Positions 27,961-36,412 of a stretch of DNA of 64,000 nucleotides are shown piece after piece; the stretch's first letter is position 1, and each line of letters begins with the position of its first letter. A program made the position numbers and the translations under genes. The notes beneath the pieces were generated by a model. That model saw only the letters and a program-made list of their open reading frames with translations, was not told the origin of the DNA and did no database searches. The DNA is taken from assembly GCF_001613445.1 (NCBI RefSeq), contig NZ_BDCJ01000017.1, forward strand, positions 124,001-188,000. Direction: 5' to 3'. The DNA comes from Nocardia grenadensis NBRC 108939 (lineage in GTDB: Bacteria > Actinomycetota > Actinomycetes > Mycobacteriales > Mycobacteriaceae).

Positions 27961-28583
27961 CTCTACCTGCTGCACCCGATGCCGGTGCGCAGGTCGCCGA
28001 TTTCGCGGGCCTGTTCCGGGCCATCGGCATTCCGACCCGCCGTGCCACTGGGGCCGGGACGGACCACTCGGCGCACGCGCGGTAACGCCCCGGCACGGTT
28101 GTCCGAGTCGGCCCCCGCTCGCCCGGCCGGGCAGGGCACATTCGGTACCTCCGGCCGGAACCGGACTGCGACGCAGCGGCCTTCCCGACCCAACGCCTAG
28201 TCGGGCGAATATCCAGCGACCCGATCGAAGTAATTCTTTTCCGCTATTATGCGAGGTTCACCGTCCGCCATCGGAGCGTCAACCCAACGCGCGGCGCCGA
28301 CCGGCCTCGCACCGGCGGCGCACGAGACCATGCCGCCGGGACCGAAAAGAAGGACCGCATTTCGAAAACCGACCGGAATGCACTATCCGGCAGGCCGTCC
28401 GAGACAGCGAAGAATTCCGGGTGCGGCACGCGCCCGCGCATCGACACCAATTCACCGAGTTCTGAAATTTCGACGTTCCTGACAACCCGATTCCCCTGGA
28501 TGCCGCGCGCCGGAACGTTAGGATCGACCGAGCGCCTGGCACGACCAGGCAATTCTTCATATCGGTACCGCTCGGCAGGGAAC
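27961..28583. other. Gene-free stretch
   Basis: Apart from a coding-like scrap at about 27972-28085 (frame ending ADFAGLFRAIGIPTRR and a short tail) that may belong to the same decayed locus, I see no gene here. The last ~350 bases are less GC-rich, as expected for the control region of the acyltransferase gene that follows. Confidence 0.5.
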
Positions 28584-30026
28584 ATGGTGATGTACGGGAA
28601 CAGTGAAGTTCTCGCCACGAGAAAGGCCAAAGGCATTGTGGCGAAAGAGCAGTTGGCGGCCCGCGACGCGGTGTTCGTCTACGACGAAAGCGAGCGGCAT
28701 CCGTCCAATATCGTCGCGGTCTATATTTTCGACGCCACCGGAACCGAACCGATAGATGCCGCCGCGCTGCGGGATTGGGCACGGGCGCGGCTGGGTTTCG
28801 CACCCCTGTTCCAACGGCGATTGCAGCGTGTCCCGATGGACCTGGACCTGCCGTACTGGGTGCCCGAGCCGGCGCTCGATATCGACGAACACGTGGGGGT
28901 CGGACCGTCAGGCGCCGACTGGGACACCGTGCGGGCCCGGCTCGCGGAAATGACCACGGCGCGTTTGGATCTCACGCGGCCGCCGTGGCAGATCCAGGTG
29001 TTCGACCGAGTCCGCGCCGTACCGGAGATCCCGGGGGAGGCCACGGTCGTCGTACTGAGATTTCACCACAGCGCCTGCGACGGTGTGGCGACCAGGGAAC
29101 TCGAACTGGAACTCTTCGGCGGTCGGGAGGCACCGGCCGCACCTACGACGAACCGGTGGTCGAAACCGGCGGCGACCTTACGTGCCGCCGCGCTGTTTCC
29201 CTACCGTATGGGCCGTTTCGCGATGGGACTGTCGCGTACCCGGGCGGCGAATACCGCGGCGCGGGCCCGGATCGAGGCCGGGTTGCTGCACGAACCGGCG
29301 CCCGTACGCCCCGCGACCCGCTTCAACCGCGCGATCGGCCCGACCGTACTCATCGAGCAGGTGTTCCTGCCGTTGACCGAGGTGACGGCATTGCGCGACC
29401 GGTCCGCCGAACGCGTCACGGTCAACGATGTCATGCTGACCGTGGTGTCCGGTGCGCTCGCCGCCTACCTCGACGAGAAGGGTGAGACGCCGCCGGAGGG
29501 ACTCGCCGCGATGGTTCCGATGTCTATGCGCGGTATCGCGCACTGGGATTCGGCAAACCAGCTGTGCCAGATGACGGTCGATCTACACACCGGCCGACGC
29601 GAGCCACGTGCACGTTTGGCGGCGATCCGGGAGTCGGTACGCCGGGAACGGCGCCGGCACAGCGATCCGGCGGTACTCCGGCACGCGGCGCGGGTCGAGA
29701 CCGCCCCGGCGTGGTTGTTGCGGGCGGCGGGCCGGGCCCGGGCACATCGCTCGTTCGCCGATCTGTCCTCGGTTCCGCTGCACAACACCACGATCAGCAA
29801 TGTTCCGCCGCCGGGTGCCGGGCTGACCTTCCGCGGCGCGCCGATGCTGCGGGCGTTCGGTGTCCTGCCACCGATGGACGGTGACGGTCTGCGGCACCTG
29901 ATCTCGGCCCAGGGCGAGGAGATCGTGCTCACCATCAGCGTCGACAAGGCGATGATGCCGGACCCCGGCCGCTACCGGGAGCTGCTGCGGGAATCGTTCC
30001 GCGAGCTGGTGGAAGCCCTCGACTGA
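28584..30026 (+). CDS. WS/DGAT-family wax ester synthase/diacylglycerol acyltransferase
   Basis: A 480-residue acyl-CoA-dependent acyltransferase. The catalytic motif HHSACDG (HHxxxDG) is in VLRFHHSACDGVATRELE, and the C-terminal domain has NDVMLTVVSGALAAYL, VPMSMRG and the conserved TISNVPPPG. Members make triacylglycerol or wax esters from acyl-CoA. ATG at 28584 follows AGGGAAC; the N-terminal ~28 residues before the family start (LAARDAVFVYDESER) are unusual, and a GTG at 28638 is an alternative. The active-site motif is intact. It converges on the mycolyltransferase-like gene, separated by a terminator. Confidence 0.9.
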   Translation: MVMYGNSEVLATRKAKGIVAKEQLAARDAVFVYDESERHPSNIVAVYIFDATGTEPIDAAALRDWARARLGFAPLFQRRLQRVPMDLDLPYWVPEPALDIDEHVGVGPSGADWDTVRARLAEMTTARLDLTRPPWQIQVFDRVRAVPEIPGEATVVVLRFHHSACDGVATRELELELFGGREAPAAPTTNRWSKPAATLRAAALFPYRMGRFAMGLSRTRAANTAARARIEAGLLHEPAPVRPATRFNRAIGPTVLIEQVFLPLTEVTALRDRSAERVTVNDVMLTVVSGALAAYLDEKGETPPEGLAAMVPMSMRGIAHWDSANQLCQMTVDLHTGRREPRARLAAIRESVRRERRRHSDPAVLRHAARVETAPAWLLRAAGRARAHRSFADLSSVPLHNTTISNVPPPGAGLTFRGAPMLRAFGVLPPMDGDGLRHLISAQGEEIVLTISVDKAMMPDPGRYRELLRESFRELVEALD

Positions 30027-30034
30027 CGCGCCGC

Positions 30035-30062
30035 GGGCCCCCGCCGGATACGGCGGGGGCCC
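30035..30062. terminator. Bidirectional terminator hairpin
   Basis: GGGCCCCCGCCG (30035-30046), loop GATA, CGGCGGGGGCCC (30051-30062) is a perfect 12-bp stem between two convergent genes (stops at 30026 and 30082). It can end transcription in either direction. Confidence 0.8.
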
Positions 30063-30081
30063 GGTGCGACCGCAGGTGGGT

Positions 30082-31101
30082 TCAGGAGGTCAGCGCACCG
30101 GCCAGTAGTGGCCAGGAGCGGTGCAGATCGTCCTGCCAGTACCCCCACGAATGGGTGCCGGAAGGACGGAGGTCGTAGACGATATCGGTTCGGCCGAGCT
30201 CCTGGGTGCGACGCTGGAGCGCCCGGGTGCAGTAGTCGGCCGCGGCCTCGATGCCGCCGCCGACGAGCAGCTGGTTCCACAGCATCCGCTGATTACCGTC
30301 GAGCCGTGGATCATCGGCGCTGTCGTATCGTCCGGCCAGCCCGGTACCGCTGGTGATGTACATCGGGATATCGGGAAGCCGGTGGGCCTGCAGGTAGGGG
30401 TCGTGTTCCCGCCACCCCGGACCGTCGGTCGGGCCCCACATGTTCTCGGCATCGCCGCCGCCCAGGCTCACCACGAGTGTGACGAACGCCTGCCCCAGAA
30501 GATCGCTGGTCATCGCACATCCGCTGTACGCCGCCGCCGCACTGTAGAGGTGGGGCGCGCGGATGGTGAGGTCGAGTACCGAGGTCGCGGCCATCGAGAT
30601 CCCCGCGATCGCGTTGCGGCCCGTGGTGCCGAAGGCGGAATCGAGTACGGGCGGTAGTTCTTCGGTGAGGAAGGTCGCCCACATGTTCCGGCCGTTGTTG
30701 CCCAGTTTCGCGGCCAGGCCGGAGTCCGCCTGCTGCCAGTCGGTGTAGTAACTGAAGGCCCCCTCCTTGGGGATCACCACATTGACGTGTTCGCCGGCGA
30801 AGAATTCGGACACGTCGGTCTGCGCGGACCAGGTCGCGGCGTCTTCGCCGCCGCCCGCACCGTTGAGCAGGTAAAGGGTCGGCGCGGGGGTTCCGGTATC
30901 GGCCGGGCGCAGGACCTGCAGCGGGATATCGCGCTGCATGGCCGGTGAGTACACCGTGACCTCGACCCATCGTCCGGCGCCGGGCGCGAGCGAGACGATA
31001 TCCGCTCCCGGGGCGGCGGCGGCGCGCGGTGCCACGCCGAGGGCGAGAACGAACAGTATCGCCAGCAGATATACCGGCGACGTCCTGCTTCGTGGAATCA
31101 T
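30082..31101 (-). CDS. Secreted mycolyltransferase/antigen 85-like esterase
   Basis: A 339-residue exported alpha/beta hydrolase. A signal peptide (MIPRSRTSPVYLLAILFVLA, cleavage after ~30) precedes the catalytic domain. YLLNGAGGG is the oxyanion region, GISMAA the nucleophile elbow (Ser), and THSWGYW carries the catalytic His in the HSW.YW context typical of antigen 85 and corynebacterial mycoloyltransferases. It should move mycoloyl groups onto sugars or proteins outside the membrane. ATG at 31101 is chosen; an in-frame GTG at 31137 would add 12 residues. Two tiny peptide genes lie just upstream in the same orientation with ~75-base gaps, suggesting one operon. Confidence 0.88.
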   Translation of the reverse strand: MIPRSRTSPVYLLAILFVLALGVAPRAAAAPGADIVSLAPGAGRWVEVTVYSPAMQRDIPLQVLRPADTGTPAPTLYLLNGAGGGEDAATWSAQTDVSEFFAGEHVNVVIPKEGAFSYYTDWQQADSGLAAKLGNNGRNMWATFLTEELPPVLDSAFGTTGRNAIAGISMAATSVLDLTIRAPHLYSAAAAYSGCAMTSDLLGQAFVTLVVSLGGGDAENMWGPTDGPGWREHDPYLQAHRLPDIPMYITSGTGLAGRYDSADDPRLDGNQRMLWNQLLVGGGIEAAADYCTRALQRRTQELGRTDIVYDLRPSGTHSWGYWQDDLHRSWPLLAGALTS

Positions 31102-31176
31102 CAATTCGTATACATGGCTTTCGAGCACGGGGTCCACCCGTGGTGACCGGGTGGACCCCCTATTCCGACCGGCGAT

Positions 31177-31293
31177 CTATTTGCCGGGGGCGGGCGTGCC
31201 CCCGCTCAGGGTGATCAGCGCGTTGACGATACTCGTGCCGATACCTCCGGCGCTGGCAGTGCCCATGCCCAGAATTTCGAAGAGAGACCCCAT
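31177..31293 (-). CDS. Small hydrophobic peptide B (38 aa), mycolyltransferase-associated
   Basis: ATG at 31293 is preceded by CAAGGAGCACGAC, a near-perfect ribosome site. The 38-residue product starts MGSLFEILGMG, has a glycine/serine/isoleucine-rich middle (GGIGTSIVNALITLS) and ends PAPGK. It carries no signal peptide and is almost uncharged. It has the same length and the same first four residues as peptide A encoded 76 bases upstream. Small, leaderless, Ser/Gly-rich hydrophobic peptides beside a mycoloyltransferase recall corynebacterial PorA/PorH, but no homology is claimed. Too short for most gene finders, yet the ribosome site is strong. Confidence 0.7.
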   Translation of the reverse strand: MGSLFEILGMGTASAGGIGTSIVNALITLSGGTPAPGK

Positions 31294-31369
31294 GTCGTGC
31301 TCCTTGCAGTGCTGAATTAACGGAATTCCGATCGGAATTTCGGTGAAATTGGGTGTATCGTTCGCCGAA

Positions 31370-31486
31370 TCAGGCGGCGACACTTCCCTGTAGGGAACCG
31401 ATGAAAACATCGAGGAGGCCGTCACCTGCGACAGCCGAACCGAGTGCCGGAATCAACGCCATGAGCAGATCGCTCAACGAACCCAT
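31370..31486 (-). CDS. Small hydrophobic peptide A (38 aa), mycolyltransferase-associated
   Basis: ATG at 31486 follows TCGAGGAGTTCACT, a strong ribosome site. The peptide starts MGSLSDLLMALIPALGS and ends SLQGSVAA: amphipathic, net negative (Asp residues, no Lys or Arg), with no signal peptide. It pairs with peptide B in length (38 aa), in the MGSL start and in its own Shine-Dalgarno. It is first in the apparent operon peptide A - peptide B - mycolyltransferase. A two-peptide membrane-active or pore-forming product is an inference from the layout and composition. Confidence 0.7.
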   Translation of the reverse strand: MGSLSDLLMALIPALGSAVAGDGLLDVFIGSLQGSVAA

Positions 31487-32086
31487 AGTGAACTCCTCGA
31501 GAAGGTGAGACGTCCTCGCGGATACGGGCTTGCAGCCCGGAAGGACGATCACGGCCGCGGTGTCTGGCAGTGACCCAGGCAACATAGCAAGCGACCAGTT
31601 TTCCCGCAACGAATTCCTCTAAATTTGATTTACAGAAAGTCTGCAATTCTTCGGCAACCGATAGAGACACGCTGCGACCGCCACCGGGGCCCCGACGAGT
31701 GATCCGCGACGGGCCCTGCCGCCCGGTGTCGAAACCGCCGAACGCACGGGGCCGACGCGAGAAGCCGGCATCGCCGGGCTCAGGAAGCCGCGGGTGTCTG
31801 GGTCGGATATCACGCCGGAACCCGCACCGGGAGATATCGGTGCCACCCCACCCCACCGCGACTACCCGACCCGGTTGACCCAGCGGCTGCGCACTCCTCT
31901 TGCGGCACGCGGCCCGGGCCGATCACGAGCCCCGGCCGCGGTCTCGACGGCAACCACCCGGGTCGGGCGGACGCCCCGGCGCACCGGCGGGCAATGGGCT
32001 GCCCGGCGCGAGGGGGCCCATCCACTACGTGGCAGCCCACCGAGCCGGAAAGACGGAGTCCGGAAACGAATCTGCGCTGATATGGC
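31487..32086. other. Gene-free control region upstream of the peptide operon
   Basis: About 600 bases without a supportable gene. The part nearest the peptides (31500-31640) is relatively A/T-rich (AACATAGCAAGCGACC, TCTAAATTTGATTTACAG) and is the likely promoter of the peptide-mycolyltransferase unit. Open frames over 31800-32120 have arginine-rich composition typical of non-coding high-GC DNA. Confidence 0.5.
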
Positions 32087-32117
32087 GATGGCTCGGACCG
32101 GCCGGGTCCGAGCCATC
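32087..32117 (-). terminator. Terminator hairpin after the SnoaL-like gene
   Basis: GATGGCTCGGACC (32087-32099), loop GGCCG, GGTCCGAGCCATC (32105-32117) is a perfect 13-bp stem about 30 bases beyond the stop of the reverse-strand gene ending at 32147, closing the four-gene unit transcribed leftward. Confidence 0.75.
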
Positions 32118-32146
32118 GACGTATCAGCGCACCGTATGCGGCGGGC

Positions 32147-32530
32147 TCAGACGAACACCTGGGTGAGGTCGCCGTAGAGCCGCTGCTCGGTGCACTGGGT
32201 GTCCGCGTCGAAACTCGCGTACACCGCACCGGGGATATCGAGCTCCGTACCGTTCTTCAGCCAGTAGTGGATCCGGATCTCGAAGGTGACCTCGGCCGTA
32301 CCGTCCGCCGCGGTCTGCGGCTCCATCCAGTGGAAAATGGTATGCCTGATCTTGGTGGTCTGGTCGAGTACGTATTGGACGGAGGCGGCTGCCGCCTCCC
32401 GGCCGGTCACGGGTTCGGCATTGGCGAAGGTCAGTTTCACATCGTCGGTCATCAACGCCACGGCGTCGGCCAACCGACCGGCATCGATGTGCTCGTAGTA
32501 GTCCTCCATAGCCTTCCGGACGGACGTCAT
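32147..32530 (-). CDS. SnoaL/NTF2-like protein
   Basis: A 127-residue cone-fold protein (MTSVRKAMEDYYEHIDAGRL, MTDDVKLTFANAEPVTG, HTIFHWMEPQ, EIRIHYWLKNG). ATG at 32530 follows AAGGAGTGGGTTG. The His and Asp in the pocket fit isomerase or hydratase-type relatives, but function is not assigned. It is last in a leftward series of ABM monooxygenase, HSL hydrolase, histone-deacetylase-like enzyme and this protein. Confidence 0.84.
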   Translation of the reverse strand: MTSVRKAMEDYYEHIDAGRLADAVALMTDDVKLTFANAEPVTGREAAAASVQYVLDQTTKIRHTIFHWMEPQTAADGTAEVTFEIRIHYWLKNGTELDIPGAVYASFDADTQCTEQRLYGDLTQVFV

Positions 32531-32692
32531 CAACCCACTCCTTGCTGAGTTTCCCGAAAAGGGAACGGTTTTCGATTGCTGCGAGCACACAGTAGTGGAA
32601 GTTCACATCACCCGCCGAGGATCGCGAGGCACGGTAGTTCACGGTCCGGCAACGGTTTTCGGGCCGGCGGCACGAAGTCCGCCGGCCCCCGA

Positions 32693-33814
32693 TCACCGGG
32701 CCTCGGCCGGGGGTCGGAACGAGCCGGGTACGGCCGCCCGGATCGCCGCGGCCTCGTGCTCCAGCAGCACGTCTCCACCCTGGGTGGAGACGATCGGGCT
32801 GTACGGGTCCGGCTCGTAGGGGTCGCCGAGCAGTTCGCGCAGCACCGCCAGCCCGCAGAACGGCACATAGTGTGGGCTGTAACCACCCTCCTGGATGAAT
32901 GCGATCCGGCCCTCGCAGAGTTCGGCCGCCACATCGAGCACACGCCGGGTGAGCCGGGCGAATCCGGCACTGGTGACCATCTGGCGGGCCAGCGGATCCA
33001 TGATGCTCGCGTCGAAACCGGAGGCCACCAGGATCAGCTCGGGACGGAACTCGCGGAGCGCCGGCAGCACGACCTCGTCCATGGCGTGCACATAGGCGGC
33101 ATCACCACTGGCCGGCGGCAGCGGGATATTGATCGAGAAGCCCTCGCCCGCACCCGCGCCCCGCTCCTCCAGATAGCCGGAGTTCGGCGGGAAACACAGA
33201 TGCTGGTGCAGCGAAACGGTGAGTACCGACGGGTCGCTGTACCAGATCTCCTGGGTGCCGTTGCCGTGGTGGACATCCCAGTCCACCACCGCCACCCGCG
33301 CCAACCCGAGGACATCCTTGGCGTAAGCGGCGGCTACGGAAACATTGTTGAAAATGCAGAACCCCATCCCACCGGCCCGGTACGCGTGATGCCCCGGCGG
33401 ATTGACCAGCGCGTAACCGGTATCGATGGTCCGGGAGACCACCTGATCCACGAGCTGGATCGCACCGCCGGCGGACAGCGCCGCGATCTCGTAACCCCCG
33501 CGCCCGAACGGCGAGCAACCGTCACCGGCGTCACCGCCCTTCGGCTGGAGACTCTCCGCTTTGATCCGGGCCAGATGCTCGGCGGTATGGACGCGGAGGA
33601 TATCCGCCTCGGTGGCCGGGACCGCCCGCACCGGTTGCAGCCGGTCGAGCACCCCGGAAACCGCGACCAGTTCGTGGAACCGGCGTTTGGTATCGGGGTG
33701 GGCGACATGGTGACCTATCGGCTGGAGCCCGGTGGTCGCATCGGCGGGAAACAGACTCCCCGAACCGGTGTCGGCCCATCCGTAGACCGTGTTCCAGACA
33801 TATCCGATTGTCAT
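32693..33814 (-). CDS. Class II histone deacetylase-like amidohydrolase
   Basis: A 373-residue zinc amidohydrolase of the arginase/deacetylase superfamily. Active-site residues are visible: NPPGHHAYRAG (His-His charge relay), VAVVDWDVHHGNGTQ (Asp and His zinc ligands), LILVASGFDAS (third ligand Asp) and the late Gly-rich QEGGYSPHYV with the transition-state Tyr. Bacterial members deacetylate acetylpolyamines or other amides. Start ATG at 33814 follows AAGGAGTTCGACC. The N-terminus MTIGYVWNTVYGW is similar in style to the ABM protein start (MTVGYGFNTV). Likely cotranscribed with its neighbours. Confidence 0.9.
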   Translation of the reverse strand: MTIGYVWNTVYGWADTGSGSLFPADATTGLQPIGHHVAHPDTKRRFHELVAVSGVLDRLQPVRAVPATEADILRVHTAEHLARIKAESLQPKGGDAGDGCSPFGRGGYEIAALSAGGAIQLVDQVVSRTIDTGYALVNPPGHHAYRAGGMGFCIFNNVSVAAAYAKDVLGLARVAVVDWDVHHGNGTQEIWYSDPSVLTVSLHQHLCFPPNSGYLEERGAGAGEGFSINIPLPPASGDAAYVHAMDEVVLPALREFRPELILVASGFDASIMDPLARQMVTSAGFARLTRRVLDVAAELCEGRIAFIQEGGYSPHYVPFCGLAVLRELLGDPYEPDPYSPIVSTQGGDVLLEHEAAAIRAAVPGSFRPPAEAR

Positions 33815-33994
33815 GGTCGAACTCCTTGGTGTCCGGCTACCCGCTCGAACGGGCGCCGGACGGCAAACCGCGCGCAATCGATCGACAGCGCCAGCTCATC
33901 GAGCCACAACCGCTCCGGCCGCGCAACCGGAACGCGGCTGCGGAGGAGTGCGTGCCGGTCCTCACATCGAGAACCGTCCTCGAACCCGCACCGG

Positions 33995-34960
33995 CTACGC
34001 AGCCGTATCGAACGAGGACAGGATCCGAGTGAGCCATTCGGTCCGTGCCTGCCGGGCGGCAGCCGACAAGCATGCCTGCGGGAAAAGCGCATCGAAGCCG
34101 TGGAACCCGCCTGCCCACAGGTGGAGTTCGGCGTGGCCTCCGGCTGCCCAGATACGGGTGGCGTAATCGACGTCCTCGTCTCGGAAGACTTCCGCGGAGC
34201 CGGCGTCGATGTAGGCGGGTGGGAGGCCGGACAGGTCGTCGGCACGGCTCGGCGAGATATAGGCAGGAATGCGGTCGTCGGGCAGGCCCGCCAGTACGGC
34301 GTTCCAGGCGAATTCGTTGGTTTCACCGGTCCAGACAGTGGGCTGGTTCGAGTATTGACGGCTGGAGATGCTGGTGTTGCGGTGGTCGAGCATCGGACAG
34401 CTCAATATTTGCGCGGCGATCGCGGGACCACCGAGGTCACGGGCCATCAGGGCGACTCCGGCGGCGAGACCGCCTCCCGCGCTGGTGCCCGCGACCACGA
34501 TCCGGTCGCTATCGATGCCGAGTTCGTCGGCGTGATCGGCGATCCAGCAGAGGCCGCGGTAGCAGTCCTGGACCGGGGTGGTGCCGCCGTTTTCGGGGGC
34601 GAGGCGGTAGTCGACGGTGACCACGACCGCGCCTGTCGCGTCGAGCCATTCCAGCGGAATATCCAACTGGGAGAATCGGTCGCCCATGATCATGCCGCCC
34701 CCGTGCATCCAATAGACACAGGGTGCCGCGGCGGCAGTTCCGGTCCGCCGCAAGATTGTCATCGGGATGCCGGTGTCGTCGGCGGGCACGGTGACTTCCC
34801 GCTGCTCGACCGAGAGTCCCACGAGCACTTCCGCCAACGGTGGCGCCGAGACCCGGCGGAGCTGCGGGAGTAGCTCCGGCGTGATCCGCGAGACGAGCGG
34901 AAAATCGGCGAGCAGCGCGCCGAGTTCGGGATCGAGGGCGGGACGGGCGAGGGGCGACAT
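33995..34960 (-). CDS. HSL-family alpha/beta hydrolase (acetyl esterase-like)
   Basis: A 321-residue serine hydrolase. The oxyanion-hole motif is YWMHGGGMIMGD, the nucleophile is in VVAGTSAGGGLAAG, and the acid and base are near AYIDAGSAEVFRDED and GGFHGFDALF. These are hallmarks of the hormone-sensitive lipase (type IV) family, which cleaves short acyl esters. ATG at 34960 follows ACAGGAGAAAC. It sits between the ABM and deacetylase-like genes, suggesting joint deacylation of one substrate, which is inference. Confidence 0.9.
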   Translation of the reverse strand: MSPLARPALDPELGALLADFPLVSRITPELLPQLRRVSAPPLAEVLVGLSVEQREVTVPADDTGIPMTILRRTGTAAAAPCVYWMHGGGMIMGDRFSQLDIPLEWLDATGAVVVTVDYRLAPENGGTTPVQDCYRGLCWIADHADELGIDSDRIVVAGTSAGGGLAAGVALMARDLGGPAIAAQILSCPMLDHRNTSISSRQYSNQPTVWTGETNEFAWNAVLAGLPDDRIPAYISPSRADDLSGLPPAYIDAGSAEVFRDEDVDYATRIWAAGGHAELHLWAGGFHGFDALFPQACLSAAARQARTEWLTRILSSFDTAA

Positions 34961-34994
34961 GGCTGTTTCTCCTGTGTGTAGCGGGATTCAGATA

Positions 34995-35312
34995 TCAGAA
35001 GGCGGCTTTGCCACCGACCGGGACATAGTCGGTGTAAGGGCTTACAGCGACCACGAGCTGTTCGATTTCCGCGATGATCGCTTGCGCGGCAGCACCGGCG
35101 AACAGCTGGTGATGATCTGTCTCGGTTGTCCACCCTTCGGTGACGTGGACGACCTCGGGATCCGACGCGGATCGGCAGACCAGATAGACCAGGCAATGCT
35201 CACTCGACGCGGGGTTGCCGTCGTCCATGCCGCTCAGCAGCAAATCGACCAGTTGGTCGGCCTTGCCCGGTTCGGCGGTCAGGACGGTGTTGAATCCGTA
35301 GCCCACAGTCAT
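34995..35312 (-). CDS. Antibiotic biosynthesis monooxygenase (ABM) domain protein
   Basis: A 105-residue ferredoxin-like ABM protein: MTVGYGFNTVLTAEPGKADQ, CLVYLVCRSASDPEV, VHVTEGWTTETDHHQLF. ABM proteins act as small cofactor-free oxygenases or heme-degrading enzymes, often as dimers. ATG at 35312 follows CGAGGAGTCGAAC. It is the first gene of the leftward unit and is divergent from the AraC regulator; the 173 bases between them (35313-35485) are the most A/T-rich in the neighbourhood and hold both promoters. Confidence 0.86.
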   Translation of the reverse strand: MTVGYGFNTVLTAEPGKADQLVDLLLSGMDDGNPASSEHCLVYLVCRSASDPEVVHVTEGWTTETDHHQLFAGAAAQAIIAEIEQLVVAVSPYTDYVPVGGKAAF

Positions 35313-35485
35313 GTTCGACTCCTCGACAACTATCGTGATACTCCCGATCGATTACTCGATCAGCTCTTTTGATGTATTCATCATTGCTGTTCTAGCTGCA
35401 CAAATAGTAGAAAAAAGCTCTCTGGTACTTGCCTGATACTCCTAATCCGAGCACTTTCGGTTGCACAGCGTGTTGTACTCGGCAT

Positions 35486-36412
35486 ATGAGCCTCGACGAA
35501 CTCCGCACCTTGCTCACCAGGCATGCGGGCCCGGAGCAGCGGACCGCTATCGACGGCCTCCACATAGCGAGGGTCGAAGCGTCGGGGCCACCCGATATGG
35601 AGATGTCGGGCACCGTGCTGGCGGTTCTGGCACAAGGCGCCAAACGTCTCGCCGCAGGCGACCGGGTGCACGAATACCGGCCGGGCGACTACCTGCTAAC
35701 CTCGATCGATCTGCCGGTCACCGGCTCTTTTCTCGGCGCGAGCGCGGCGGCGCCCGCGCTCGGGTTCGCGCTAGTGCTCGATCCGTCGGCCATCGCCGAG
35801 CTGCTCATCGACGCCGCCGGCGACCTCCCCCGACCGCAACACAAACCCGCGCCCGCCATCACGGTCGCAGCTCTGACAGACGAACTGCTCGATGCCGCCG
35901 TCCGCCTGCTCCGACTACTCGACCACCCCCGCGACCAGGCGATCCTGGCACCGATGATCAAACGTGAGATCCTGTGGCGACTGCTCACCGGCCCCCAGGG
36001 CGAGCCAGTCCGCCAACTCGGGCTCGCCGACAGCGGTCTGCACCACATCGCCCGCGCGGTCCGCTGGATTCGCGAGCACTACACCGATCCCTTCCGCGTC
36101 ACCGACCTCGCCCGCATGTCCGGCATGAGCCCCTCGGCCTTCTACCGCAACTTCCAGATCGTGACCGGGCAGAGCCCGATCCGGTTCCAGAAGAACCTAC
36201 GCCTGCAACAAGCCCGGCTATTGCTGCTCTCGAACCCGCACGACATCACCGCCGTCGCACACCGCGTGGGCTATGAAAGCCCTTCCCAATTCAGCCGCGA
36301 ATACCGCCGCATGTACGGCTCCGCACCGCGCGCCACCGCCGCCCGAGGTCAGCACTCAGGCAGCAGCCGGCTGCGGTCCGGTATCTCGGTGTACGGACCG
36401 CCGCCCGTGTGA
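35486..36412 (+). CDS. AraC-family regulator
   Basis: A 308-residue regulator. The N-terminal half is an AraC_N cupin-like ligand domain (TAIDGLHIARVEAS, YRPGDYLLTSIDLPVTG); the C-terminal half has two HTH motifs (DLARMSGMSPSAFYRNFQ and ITAVAHRVGYESPSQFSREY with the AraC signature). ATG at 35486 is used; the open frame runs back to 35429 without coding character. It is divergent from the ABM-hydrolase-deacetylase-SnoaL unit and is the obvious candidate to control it. Confidence 0.9.
   Translation: MSLDELRTLLTRHAGPEQRTAIDGLHIARVEASGPPDMEMSGTVLAVLAQGAKRLAAGDRVHEYRPGDYLLTSIDLPVTGSFLGASAAAPALGFALVLDPSAIAELLIDAAGDLPRPQHKPAPAITVAALTDELLDAAVRLLRLLDHPRDQAILAPMIKREILWRLLTGPQGEPVRQLGLADSGLHHIARAVRWIREHYTDPFRVTDLARMSGMSPSAFYRNFQIVTGQSPIRFQKNLRLQQARLLLLSNPHDITAVAHRVGYESPSQFSREYRRMYGSAPRATAARGQHSGSSRLRSGISVYGPPPV

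Noticed and set aside
31794..32177. 127-codon forward ORF upstream of the SnoaL-like gene end
   Set aside because: Arg/Pro/Thr-rich with no start context, and it runs through a 13-bp terminator stem.
32576..34873. 765-codon forward ORF opposite the deacetylase and hydrolase genes
   Set aside because: Spans two real reverse-strand genes and their gap, and has no domain or ribosome site.
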